Source of the DNA: Sepiola atlantica
Taxonomy: Eukaryota > Mollusca > Cephalopoda > Sepiida > Sepiolidae
DNA: 64,000 nucleotides
Reading direction: 5' to 3'
NCBI GenBank assembly: GCA_963556195.1
Contig: OY744531.1
Location: 51,212,200 to 51,276,199 of the forward strand
Shown piece by piece: positions 45,352 to 56,459 of this stretch (position 1 is its first letter; each line of letters opens with the position of its first letter). The notes under the pieces were generated by a model that had not been told where the DNA came from, did no database searches, and saw only the letters and a list, made by a program, of their open reading frames with translations. Both the position numbers and the translations under genes were made by a program.

Positions 45352-46045
45352 CGTCAATGTAGGTGAATTTCGTCTCAGGGAGCCACAGGGCAGCCTGATC
45401 TGGTATCACCAGGCATCCTCAATGGAAATTACTCGTTATTGTTTATTTTGTCTTTAAATGTATTCCATCATAAGTCAGCATTTACTCTTAAAGATATATC
45501 ATAAGTCGGAAATTATTCGAAATACATATTTCATATTTTCCCCAACGATATTATTACATCTTGAATCAGACTTTATTCCAATGATATTATGCAGTAAGTT
45601 ATAAGTTATTTCAAAAGGTATTAAGTCTGGATGTATTACCAATAATATGATAAAGAAAGTTCCAGAAAGAGATAAGTCTGGAGAAATGGAACCAACAGGC
45701 CAACGCAGGAAAAGCATGGGAACATTGTCTCTCTCATATCCCCCCCCCACTTTACTTGTAACATTGTATTTATCTATGAGATTTAAAGTATTATATGACA
45801 ACATATAATTTTCAAGTCTGTCATGCAATCAGACTACAAAGCAAGAATCTATTATATTGATTTAGAAGAAATTGAAGATGAATGGAGTCTCACAATTTGC
45901 AGAGAAACTGTTGATGTGCTGTAACTTCCTTATGTACTTTCCTCACCACGAGGGTAAAGTTAGACAAAAAGACGATTTTTAATATGGGGAAAATCCAACT
46001 CCCACAAAAAGCAGCACTCAGGTTTGGGACAAACATAAAAATTGT
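45352..46045. other. Unassigned stretch
   Basis: No gene; a piece at 45835-45920 resembles 47130-47200 (GCAAGAAT, AAGAAATTGAAGA-GAAT), another dispersed repeat. A 109-codon minus-strand frame has no recognisable domain. Confidence 0.4.
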
Positions 46046-46049
46046 TTCA

Positions 46050-46530
46050 GTCATCATCATCATAATTATCTGGTTTTAATAGGGTGCTGAGAGTGTCCTG
46101 ACTCCGGAATGGTCACACCCGCTATCCAAGTCTCATCCAAAAGGTTGACATCAGTCAAGTTGCATACAGTCATATTTCTTCTTATACCCTCAAGCCAGGT
46201 CTTTGCCGATTTACCATGCTCCATAGTGTCTGGGATATCCATGCGTGATATGGAGTTAATGCAAGAGGTGGAATGCTGTACGTGACCGAATCACCTGAAG
46301 CGCTGAACATGTTAGGAATCCATAATCCCACCAATACCAAGTTTCTGATGAAGCATGGTTGAAGTGATCCTTTCCTCCAGTTTGTAGTCCCACATGCACC
46401 TGATCATGACACGATCATGAAGCCGAAGTCATTGTAGATCAGAAGTGCTTGAGGTCCTCTAGAATGATGTATCCTCATCTAACAGCGAACAGAACAGATA
46501 CTACACTTTGATCCTAGTCTGAAGGCAACA
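46050..46530 (-). mobile_element. U2-headed LINE tail (family 3)
   Basis: The minus strand starts with a diverged U2 5' sequence, ACTAGGATCAAAGTGTAGTA then TCTGTTC (plus 46494-46529). It leaves U2 at the same place as the other copies. Then comes a LINE C-terminal region: RCMWDYKLEERITSTMLHQK, LGIGGI, a RFRWFGHV-type site, MEHGKSAKTWLEGIRRNM and NLTDVNLLDETW. It ends with TTAAAACCAG and a short (GAT)n near 46050-46063. The C-terminal part resembles the LINE tail at 21.24 kb. Frame changes make it non-coding. Confidence 0.7.
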
Positions 46531-46614
46531 TAATGGATGTCTTTCATAATTAAAGTGAGGCGTATTTATTTACTTATTTATTAATGCACCCAAATTTTGT
46601 GGCAGTTTTTAGAC

Positions 46615-46940
46615 AAACAGAGAATTCAAAATTGTACATAATGATCCTAAAACGTATTTTAGGGGTGCAAGATTCACCTAATGGATGCCATTGCAGACTA
46701 TGGGGTCAGTTATGAATCTATTTAATTCAATTATGCTGGAGCTGGTAGATATTGAGGGACCTATTAGATTAGCGACTCTTTTTTGGACCCTGTTTAAGAT
46801 GGAGAGACCAGTTGATGGTGCATCAGCCCAGATGTGACAACATGGCCGGATGGTGGCCGGATGGTGGCCGGATGGTGGCTTTGTAGAGATATAGGATACT
46901 GTCATGTTGTGCGGGCAAGGATGGAAACTGGCTAAATCCA
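46615..46940 (-). pseudogene. LINE ORF2 C-terminal fragment with internal 12-bp triplication
   Basis: The minus strand reads CCHIWADAPSTGLSILNRVQ then KRVANLIGP, the core of the LINE C-terminus. Upstream, a 12-bp unit GGCCGGATGGTG occurs three times (46849-46883), where homologues have one copy of the short TIRPC-type segment. Confidence 0.75.
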
Positions 46941-47069
46941 CCCAGGGTTAATGCTACACCAAAAACAATAACTAATCATATACAATTAATGATAATAATA
47001 GGTATTGTATTTTGCCATTAAATGCTCCCCAAAAGGGGTTGGTATGCCATAAAACCAAACTAATTCATC

Positions 47070-48455
47070 TGAGAGAGTTAAGATACAGGATATTACATTG
47101 CAACATTTAATGAGAAATTCTGCTGCAATCTTAATTTAAAGCAAGAATTAATTACACTAATCTGTCAAAGAAATTGAAGACGAATACAGCCACATACAGG
47201 GATCCCAAGAAGATGCCAGATTGAGTATCATACCTATTTTTAAGTGTTTAAAAAATAGAAATATTGTAACGATTGTTTTTTCATCTTTAAATTAAACACA
47301 GAAATAAGAGATATTTTTTAAATTTCATGAGTCCATCTGGTGTAATTTTCTTGTTCATAAAGGGTCTTCAAAGCTGTATATTGTGTAGGGACTAGTAGGA
47401 CTTAGGCATACACTAAATTAACTACATTTTCGAGCCCAACCCCCTGAAATGGCTTCAAAAAGATGTCCAATATGGAGAAGGGGCACCTGATCCTAACATG
47501 TAGACGATGCATACATCACATAAAAGCCGTTATCTAAGCTGAAATAGAATTTAATGAATGCAATTTAAAAACAATATATTTATTCTTATCTTAAAAAAAT
47601 GTTTTTCAGTTAATATACATTATTATCTGTTTCTAGGTCATCTTTGTGTATGTATAAATATGTCCTCAAATACGTTACACACCCTGCATATACATATAAT
47701 TGTTTATAGATTTGAAATGCATTTAAATCAAGTTTCTGAAAGGAAAATTCCTGTAAGCAATTTGTATGCACGTTTCGAAACAGCACTTATTCAAGGTTGG
47801 CACAGGACAGAAAACTAATCAGTTCTTAGCCTTTGTCCTTTCCAACTTCTCGTTAAGAGACTAACAAACACATAGCAAGCAGAAAACAAGTAGTTGAAAG
47901 AGGTGTTTATGACAAGCATTTCCGTTTCGATCCTGCCAGCTTGGCAGATCTACTTTGAAATAATTAGCATTAACCTGCTCTCCCTCACGTCATGATATTG
48001 ATAGATTTTCAATCTAAAAGCTGCTCCATGACTTAATAAGAAATCAAGTAAGACAAATAATTTTCTCTTTTTAGATGTACACACAAAATGTATTTTTGAT
48101 TTTATTCATTTAAGAAATAACCATTTTTTATTTCTTTTAGTAGGAGAACATGTTTCTTCCTAAAAAGCTTATGCATCGATTTTTATGCATTTCAATTATT
48201 GTTTTATTATAGACAGGTTTTATATATAATCTTAAAATTTTTTATTTTGTGTTATTCCTCCACCGTGCAGGCCGGATAGCCTTGCATTTTGGTTCATAAC
48301 TAACATTTTAGTCAATGAGATATTCATCCGAGTGTAATATGTTGAGTGGTATCAGCCATATTTATGAATTAGTGAACAAATATTAGTTTTATAAGATTTT
48401 TTTTAATTGATTTTCCACGTTTTTCATGTGCAAACATTTTACGACCAATTTCTTT
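47070..48455. other. Unassigned AT-rich stretch
   Basis: No gene recognised; an 86-codon plus-strand frame at 47558-47818 has no domain I know. Confidence 0.4.
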
Positions 48456-48459
48456 TTAA

Positions 48460-49075
48460 CTGTGAGAATGTGAAAACGTAAGAAAATGGAATGGATTGAG
48501 AATATGAAAACATGAGAATGTGAAATCGTGAGAAAGTAAGAATATTAGAATATAAAACGCAACAAGTAAAACATGAGAAAGTAAAAAACTTGAGAATGTG
48601 AATATGTGAGAAGATAAAAAAATGAGAATGTAAAAACGTGAGAAGATAAAAAAATGAGAATGTGAAAACGTGAAAAAATATGAGAATGCATAAACGTGAG
48701 AAGATAAAAAAATGAGAATGCGAAAACGTGAGAAGATAAAAAAATGAGAATGCGAAAACGTGAGAAGATAAAAAAATGAGAATGTGAAAACACGAGAAAA
48801 AAATGAGAATGCGAAAACGTGAGAAAGTAAAAAACTCGAGAATCTGAAAACGTGAGAAAATAACCGTGAGAAAGTTTAAAAATGAAAATGTGAAAACGTG
48901 AGAAAAAATGAGAATGTGAAAACGCGAGAAGATTAAATTATTAGAATATGAAACACAAGAATGAAAGCGTCAGAAAGTAAAAAAAATGAAAATACTCAAA
49001 GGTGAAAATGTGGAAATAAATTTTAATTGAGAATGTGAAAACGTGAGAAAGAAAAAAATTGAGAATGCAAACTTT
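48460..49075. repeat. About 30-bp minisatellite
   Basis: Units of the form GAGAATGTGAAAACGTGAGA then AGATAAAAAA, about 20 copies with length variation. An 82-codon minus-strand Phe/Ser/Leu frame arises from it. Confidence 0.9.
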
Positions 49076-49244
49076 TATTAAATTTATTTCGAAAATAATA
49101 TCTTTCAATTATTCATACATAAGCTAACACCACTCATGCTATATTCTGAAAAATGTCTGATTGATCGAAACGTCAGTTATATGAGCCAATAAGTTTTAAC
49201 TGTTCTAATTTGTTATTTTATTTAACTGTCGGATGTCTCATCCC

Positions 49245-49245
<1 letters not shown>

Positions 49246-49284
<39 letters not shown>

Positions 49285-49540
49285 ATTAAAAAGTGGAATT
49301 TCCAACAGTATAGTATAAGGATACTTAGAAAATTTATTTTTATGTGATAAAAGCTTTATTCATCTCATATGATGTTACGGTATATTAAATATATTATTCC
49401 TTCTCCTCTCCCATGTCTATTATATTTCCTAATTCCTATGTTGTGATATAAAAAATCGTTTCCTTTATTAGATTTTGCATATCTAAATTAAGTATAGTAT
49501 ATACCGAAACGTGATATGGAACGAATAAAGCCTTTCTCAG

Positions 49541-49602
<62 letters not shown>
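49246..49602. repeat. Two (TA)n arrays
   Basis: 49246-49287 (interrupted) and 49542-49602 (about 30 units), separated by unassigned AT-rich DNA. Confidence 0.9.
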
Positions 49603-49604
<2 letters not shown>

Positions 49605-49864
49605 CTTGCAATCAAAATTAAGTTTATTTAATTGAGAAGTTTTTTCATATGTTTTGTTTTTCTTTATTTTTCAGGTTTCATTTTGTTTTTATTTTGGTTT
49701 ATGTTCCTTTTTATTTCTTCGTTTAGTTTGATTATTTTAATCCATAATTCCTGTGTGTACATGTTATCACCCAAGAATAAGAAAAATTAAATAAATAAAG
49801 TCTTTTGATATTTTAAAAACTTTCTACATTGAAGGGAAGAAACAAATCCAAGAAAAATACAAAG

Positions 49865-50730
49865 GTACATTAGACGAGGCATCATTTGCTTCTTTAACAT
49901 GCAAGGCTAAAATAATCTGTCCTTCGAGCTAGGATCAAAATACAGTAACTGTTTTGTCCTTGATGAGAAGATTGATCATCGTAGACGATTAAAAATTGTA
50001 TTTTTGTTACAATCTAGAGAACCCCTTTGAGGAATCATTTGTTTCTTTTAAATACGAGGGTAATTAAATGAGACATCATTAACCTCTTTAAAATGCTTAT
50101 TTTAAAATATGCTATATTAACTGAGGCAACATCTGCTTATTTAAAATGCAAAAGTAGCTTAAATGAGACATCATTTGCTTATTTTAAAATATACCATATT
50201 AAATCAGGCAACACTTGCTTATTTAAAATGCAAAACTACATTAAATGAGACATCATTTGCTTATTTTAAAATATGCTATATTAAGTGAGGCAACATCTGC
50301 TTATTTAAAATGCAAAACTATATTAAATGAGACATCATTTGCTTTATTTTAAAATATGCTATATTAAGTGAGGCAACATCTGCTTATTTAAAATGCAAAA
50401 CTATATTAAATGAGACATCATTTGCTTATTTTAAAATATGCTATATTAAGTGAGGCAACATCTGCTTATTTAAAATGCAAAACTATATTAAATGAGACAT
50501 CAGTTGCTTATTTTAGAATATGCTATATTAACTGAGGTAACGTCTGTTAATCTAAAATGCAAAACTACATTAAATAAATCATTTGCTTTTTTTTAAATAT
50601 GCTATATTAACTAAGGTAACGTCTGCTTATTTAAAATGCAAAACTACATTAAATGAGGCGTCATTTGCTTCTTTAAATTGAAAAGCTATATTAACTAGGG
50701 AATCGTCTGCCTCTTTAAAATGTAACTTTT
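49865..50730. repeat. 82-bp satellite, about 10 units
   Basis: Core TTAAATGAGACATCATTTGC, TTATTTTAAAATATGCTATA and TTAAGTGAGGCAACATCTGC, period 82-83. The central units (50220-50500) are nearly identical; flanking ones are eroded, as usual for an array growing from its middle. Confidence 0.95.
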
Positions 50731-51044
50731 TCGAATAGAAATTAAATAACTTATCGAATTACCTGTCTATCCGAGTTAAGATGTTATAATTATAGTCTGA
50801 CAAATTCTGAAACATTCGTTTTCTTTCTAGAAGTTCTGAACAATAGTGTCTGATAGAAAATCGATTTTAAATAATGTTTGATAGATATAAATTTAAACAT
50901 GCTTATTTAAAAAAACATATATATATATATAATGACATTAATTTATAAACGATTCTGTGAACAGTCATTTGAAATATTTTAATTATCATGATTGTCATAA
51001 AAATGGAAAGAAAGTTGATGAGAAGCCTCTTGTCTTGATAAGCT

Positions 51045-51680
51045 CCTAGGTATGACGTTCACCCCTAGATTTAAAATGGATGACATATATCCAGTCTGTT
51101 GCTAAGATCGCTGGAAAAATAGTTGCATCATTCTACAGTTCCAGAAATTACTTGACTCCAGATGCAATCCTCAACTAATATAAGAGTCAGTTACGACTAA
51201 AGATGGAATACTGCTGCCAGATCTGGGGAGGAGTTCCACAGAACGCTCTTTCCTGCCTTGACAGAGTACAAAATAGACTTGGAAATTTGGTGGGGAGTGA
51301 CTTTTTCCCTTCCCTACACCCCCTTTCTCACAGAAGAGACGTTGCTAGCCTCTCTCTTCTCTATCGTTATGGGAGGTGCTCGACTGAGCTCCAATCTTTG
51401 GTTCCTCCTTGTAAGACATTCACAGCAGGAACTCGTTTTGCTACCACATAGAAAGGAAAGTCTTTTTCGCGTTTCATGTGACTAAAATCAAGCAGAATTG
51501 TCAGGGACAGAGCTTCTTTGCAAAGGCTTTCTGTCTGTGGAACACATTACTGCATAACTGCTTCTCTGCTATTTATACAGAGATTGTTGGTTACACATTT
51601 GCAGACATGTTTCAGTTCAGACTGGAAGTCAGCTGAGGTTCTTCAGGCCAAGTTATTCATATAAAAAACAGGGATGAAAA
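51045..51680 (+). pseudogene. LINE ORF2 C-terminal fragment
   Basis: The plus strand reads KMEYCCQIWGGVPQNALSCL, DRVQNRLGNLVGSDFF, then HPLSHRRDVASLSLLYR (frame-shifted) and a GRCSTELQSLVPP block. This is the cleanest of the LINE C-termini here. Upstream, SVAKIAGKIVASFY is also recognisable. Several frame breaks. Confidence 0.85.
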
Positions 51681-51703
51681 TTGTTTAAATCTCTGCATTA
51701 ATC

Positions 51704-51708
<5 letters not shown>

Positions 51709-51770
<62 letters not shown>
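51709..51770. repeat. (TA)n microsatellite
   Basis: About 30 TA units. Confidence 0.95.
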
Positions 51771-51773
<3 letters not shown>

Positions 51774-52200
51774 GGATGTAACTTGCATTTACGAATATAT
51801 GAAATTGGATACATTCTTTCTATCTTGATAACAGTGTTATTAATATCAGTAACTGTCTTAATGCTGAACCAGAAGCGGTGTCATCAGTGAATCAAGTGCT
51901 CCTTATTCATTTTGGACATTATCTTGGAATTGGTGGTCTTCTGTGAAAATTTGGGAATGTGTGGATATTGATTATTATTACTTTCAGCAATCCTACACAT
52001 ATACTTGTTAACATTATTTAAATTTGGTGAGTTGCTTTGTAGGACGTTTTACCATTGCTTCTATGTAGAGTCCCGCATGGTGACCTTATTAATTGACGAT
52101 ATGAAATCTAGTTTCCTAATCTGATCATGCGGTTCCCTTTGGCTAATCAAGGTTAAGTATCTATCTACTCTATTTATTATGTAACATGCTAGGCATAAAA
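51771..52200. other. Unassigned stretch
   Basis: No gene recognised. Confidence 0.4.
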
Positions 52201-52204
52201 AATA

Positions 52205-53245
52205 AATGCATTAAACACTGGTTTCTAAAATAACAGCTTAATATATTTATAAAATAACTAGTGTTTTTGTTGGCATCCGTCTGTCTCAGAAGACAATGGA
52301 GTTCTGCACCTCAGATTTGTCCAATGTCGAATTGCAGCACCTGCTGTGACTGTGCAAGCCTATCCTGGATCGACAGGCTCTGTTGCAGTTGCCATAGATG
52401 TTGGTAGTGTCTAGTTGCAAGAGGTCTGTTGAAGCCCTCTGCCATCTGTGCTCTCTTCCCTCCATCGATTGCTGTTCTCCTCTCTCCTCACTCCACTTGC
52501 AGCATGCCTTTACAGCTCTTCTCGAGTTGTTGCGATCCTCAGTGACGGACTCTCAGCCTATTGGGTCGATGTCACCTGCCCTCATGTCTTGCTTGCAGAC
52601 ATCAACTAGTGTTTAATACATTAATAAAATAAGAAGTGTTTAATATATTTATAAAATAATCAGTGCTTAATGCATTTATAAAATAACCAGTGCTTAATAC
52701 ATTTATAAATAACCAGTGCTTAATGCATTTATAAAATAACCAGTGCTTAATGCATTTATAAAATAACCAGTGCTTAATACATTTATAAATAACCAGTGCT
52801 TAATGCATTTATAAAATAACCAGTGCTTAATGCATTTATAAAATAACCAGTGCTTAATACATTTATAAATAACCAGTGCTTAATGCATTTATAAAATAAC
52901 CAGTGCTTAATGCATTTATAAAATAACCAGTGCTTAATACATTTATAAATAACCAGTGCATAATACATTTATAAAATAATCAGTGCTTAATACATTTATA
53001 AAATAACCAGTGCTTAATACATTTATAAAATAACCAGTGCTTAATACATTTATAAATAACCAGTTGTTCATTAGATTTATAAAATAACCAGTGCTTAATC
53101 CATTTATAAAATAACCAGTGCTTAATACATTTACAAAATAACCAGTTGTTCATTAGATTTATAAAATAACCAGTGCTTAATACATTTATAAAATAACCAG
53201 TGCTTAACACATTTATAAAATAACCAGTGCTTAATACATTTAAAT
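52205..53245. repeat. 27-bp satellite with 80-bp higher-order period
   Basis: Basic unit TAACCAGTGCTTAATRCATT then TATAAAA, about 24 copies. Between about 52690 and 52955 it repeats as trios (one 26-bp unit with TACATTTATAAA, two 27-bp units with TGCATTTATAAAA), giving an 80-bp period. Because 27 is a multiple of 3, long minus-strand frames encode a repeated 9-residue unit; these are not genes. Interrupted by a LINE insert at 52267-52603. Confidence 0.95.
52267..52603 (-). pseudogene. LINE 3' end with Cys/His finger, inserted in satellite
   Basis: Flanked by an 11-bp duplication AACTAGTGTTT (52256-52266 and 52604-52614), so it retroposed into the 27-bp array. The minus strand reads CNRACRSRIGLHSHSRC, the Cys2/His-type finger that ends one group of LINE polyproteins, then a tail running to CAACAAAA. 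The 5' part is decayed. A plus-strand frame of 72 codons is a shadow. Confidence 0.75.
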
Positions 53246-53356
53246 ACTTTTATGGCTGAACAAAAACAAGAGGAAGTTCAAATTCAAATAAAATATAATG
53301 TATTTATTTTGTCATTTTCGTTTTATAAACTATATCTATATTATAATTGAGCATTT

Positions 53357-54160
53357 TTGTCTGTCTGTTGGTCACTTATAGGCTCCAAAACTACTCGACA
53401 GAATTGCAGCAAATTTGGCAGGAGGCATCCTTGAAACACCAAGTGTGTCATAGGTGGGTAAAAATGTTAATACTACTGCTGCTACTCCTATTACTACTGT
53501 TAATACGAAAAACAATAAACACTTATAGGCTCCAAAACTCTTGGACATAATGAGACAAAATTTGGCATTTTTGACACTTGGGGTGTCGAGTGTTTCATAG
53601 TGAATCAAAATTATACGGTTAATACTTAATTATGCATTTGGTGTCTTTCTATCGGTCAATTATAAACTTCAGAACCATTATACAGAATTGCATCAAATTT
53701 TACATTAATAATCTCTAAAATACTGGGTATGTTATAGGGGACTAAAAATCTTAATACTACTGTTCATATGAAAAACAAAAAAAAACATATAGGTTCCGAA
53801 AGTATTGGTTAGAATTCCACCAAATTTGGCATAAAGACCTATTGGGATGTCGGGTGTGTCATGGGGATAAAAATATACTATGATGTATACTATTACCTAT
53901 AATATAAACTTATGATTATAAACACTTAGAACCTTGTAAAGTATTGGTCTGAATTGCACTAAATTTAGACTGACGAGCCTTTAGGATACCAGGTGTGTAT
54001 GTGGAGGAGGGGGTTATTATTTAACAGACTACTACTAAAAATAAATGTAAACACTTATATGCTCCAAAACAAAATAGAATTGTACCACATTTGCTATAAA
54101 GAGCCCTTCATATGCTGGGTGCAATACAATTAATAATAGATATTTATATTCTTAAATAAT
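53357..54160 (+). repeat. Array of about six degenerate ~130-bp units (Helitron-like)
   Basis: Each unit has GGCTCCAAAACTACT-type start, AGAATTGCA-C-AAATTT, then CTTGAAA-ACC-AGTGTGTCAT and an AAACAC-TATA end. The first unit is preceded by TTGTCTGTCTGTTGGTCAC, a Helitron-type start. Related units at 11345 and 56240. Confidence 0.75.
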
Positions 54161-54489
54161 GATACTTTCTTGAGAGTATCGGATAGATGCAGTGATGGGA
54201 TTTTCTTTTAGGAACTTAAATCTTTTAAGTTGTAAATCTTTCCTTTTGTTAAAAAAATGCAGTTATGTATAGCATAAGCTCCAGGAAAAACGCACTTTTG
54301 ATAATTTGAAACGAATGCCTGGTTTATTGCATACAAGGTAAGTCTCAGTAGTGCGGAGATTTCATTTTTACCAAGGTAAGTGTGTTGCAGAGTGAGTGAA
54401 TCAGAGATGAGGCACCGGTGAAACCATCTTTTGTATAATGCATCTTATGATGTTCCTGTTGCTGTTAACAGTTTTGAGGTTGATGTTGT

Positions 54490-54890
54490 TGTGTTGTGGT
54501 TGTTGTTAAGGTAGTGGGACTTCTGCATAGAGCTCATGAAGATCGTGCCTCAGGATTGTCTGGTCCGCATGAAGTCATCCTCGTTGGTCGCAGCTATTCG
54601 ATAACCTGCTAAATTACAGGTTCCTACTCCCGCCACCAGGAGCAGTAAAGCTTAGCAGTTGCATGCTAAGTCGGGGAAGATTTAACCCAGAACACACAAG
54701 AGAATAGCACAAGAGTAACGTTGTCACTCTCGATTCATTGATTTGCGCTTCTGTGCCTGACACGTCTTTTCTTGCCACATGCAAAGTCAAAGACGACCAG
54801 AGGACGACAGATCCTGATGCAGACTCCTGGATTTTCATGTACGTCCTGTTAGCCGGGTTGCTCTGACACCACCATGTTGCCAATGGGGAG
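54490..54890 (+). repeat. Dispersed repeat shared with 29220-29365
   Basis: CTTCTGCATAGAGCTCATGA and AGATCGTGCCTCAGGATTGT match the minus-strand copy at 29.3 kb. The rest (54600-54890) is less AT-rich and gives an 89-codon minus-strand frame without any domain I recognise; probably part of the repeat. Confidence 0.55.
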
Positions 54891-55014
54891 GTAGGGTTTG
54901 ACTTTGGGGGGGGGGGGGGGTTATGTTAATGTTGCATTGAGGGGGTCGAGGCATAGACGGGTGACATTTTCTATATAGGACCCTTCCAAAATATACTTTG
55001 TTTCATTTAATTCT

Positions 55015-55100
55015 TCAGTTTGTCAGTTTTATGGCATATGAATACTTGTTAGTTTATTTAATGCCAAAAACCCAATATCTAAACGGGTAATTGAATACAA
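55015..55100 (+). repeat. Dispersed repeat related to 45015-45240
   Basis: GTTTTATGGCATATGAATAC then TTTATTTAATGCCAAAAAC match the tandem units at 45 kb with substitutions. Confidence 0.6.
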
Positions 55101-55109
55101 GTTTCTTGT

Positions 55110-56230
55110 ATATAAGAGAATAAAAAACAGTGATACAAAACTCATTTATATTTGTGTAGCCACACACAGTAAGAAAATGTTGCCAAGTTCCCCAGTGCTC
55201 CCTCTCCCTCAGCGGGGATTTCAGTCAGTTATCTAATAACCGATAGTCTGTACATTTATGACCGAATATCCCTGTCTCTTCAATCTCTCTATTTAAAAAC
55301 AAAAAAACAAAAAAATTTAAGCTACACGTTACAAATATTTTTCTATTGTTATATTCTTTATTAAAGATATAGTAAATATATTTTTTTAAATGTTGGGAAA
55401 TATTTTAAATACCTACTTTAATTTTTTCTTTTCACTCTTAGCTGACACAAAATTTATTTGAAAAATATTTATGCATAATAGATTTAAATTATTTTTAAAC
55501 CTAATTATTTTCTACAATTTTCATTATTTTTTATTAGTAAAAAGTTTTTTTTGCTTTTATTTCCTAAATTTTTAATCTTTTAATTTTTTATATTAAGTTA
55601 TTAAAACCCTACTTATGTAAGCAAAAGGAGTGGCTTCTGGGGCTTAATGTGATCCACTTAGTTTTATTTTTTCCCAAACGTGTTACTTCTTTATTTTACT
55701 TTTTAATCGCAGTACATTAACCTTCCTTCCATGATATTTACTTTGACGAGTGTGGATAAAAGTCGGCTCAGTAGATTAATGTAATTATAACATTTTCTCT
55801 CGTTTTTACCATTTTCCAATTTACCAAAAAAGAGAAAAAAAAATCGCTTATGTTCTTATTCCTTGCCGGAATAAAATTTTGTACCAGGAAAAATTTATTT
55901 AATTATTTTTAATTATTTTAAAAATTATTTTCAAAATGCTTACGTTTATTCTAAATTCTTCTTTTAATCTGATTATTTTCTCAAATTTTCATTAATTTTT
56001 AATTATTTTTGAAAATTTTCTAATTATTGTAAATTCCTTTTAAGCGTAATTATTTTATAATATTTATTTTCTCTAAATTTCTCCCACTCCTTTGCAAGTA
56101 GCCATTACGTAATCAGTATTCTAAGTCTAATTAAAAATAAATGAAAGTTTGTCATTTTAAAAACTAATTTTAAAAATTGACTTTCATGCATGATTGGGAT
56201 TTATTCTATCAGAAATAAATTAAAGAATTT
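55110..56230. other. Unassigned very AT-rich stretch
   Basis: Simple-sequence-like A/T runs, no gene recognised. Confidence 0.5.
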
Positions 56231-56234
56231 ATTA

Positions 56235-56455
56235 TTCGATATTATAATTGACAAATTTTTGTCTGTCTGTCAGTCATTCATAGGCTCTAAAACTACTCGG
56301 TAGAATTACAACAGGGCTACAAATTGTAATACTCCTACTTCTAATAATAAAAACAGACAACATGTATCAGCTCCAAAACTATTGATCATAATTCCACAAA
56401 ATTTTGTATAAAGAACCCTTGAAATACCGAGAGTGTTAATGTTAAACAGATTTTT
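56235..56455 (+). repeat. Helitron-like 5' repeat unit
   Basis: Starts TATTATAATTGACAAATTTT, TGTCTGTCTGTCAGTC, GGCTCTAAAACTACTCGG; second unit near 56370 (GCTCCAAAACTATTG). Same family as 53357 and 11345. Confidence 0.6.
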
Positions 56456-56459
56456 CCCT

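Noticed and set aside
52783..53210. Frames encoding a repeated 9-residue unit
   Set aside because: Produced by the 27-bp satellite, whose length is a multiple of three.
54614..54883. 89-codon minus-strand frame as a gene
   Set aside because: No recognisable domain, and its upstream flank is a dispersed repeat also present at 29.3 kb.
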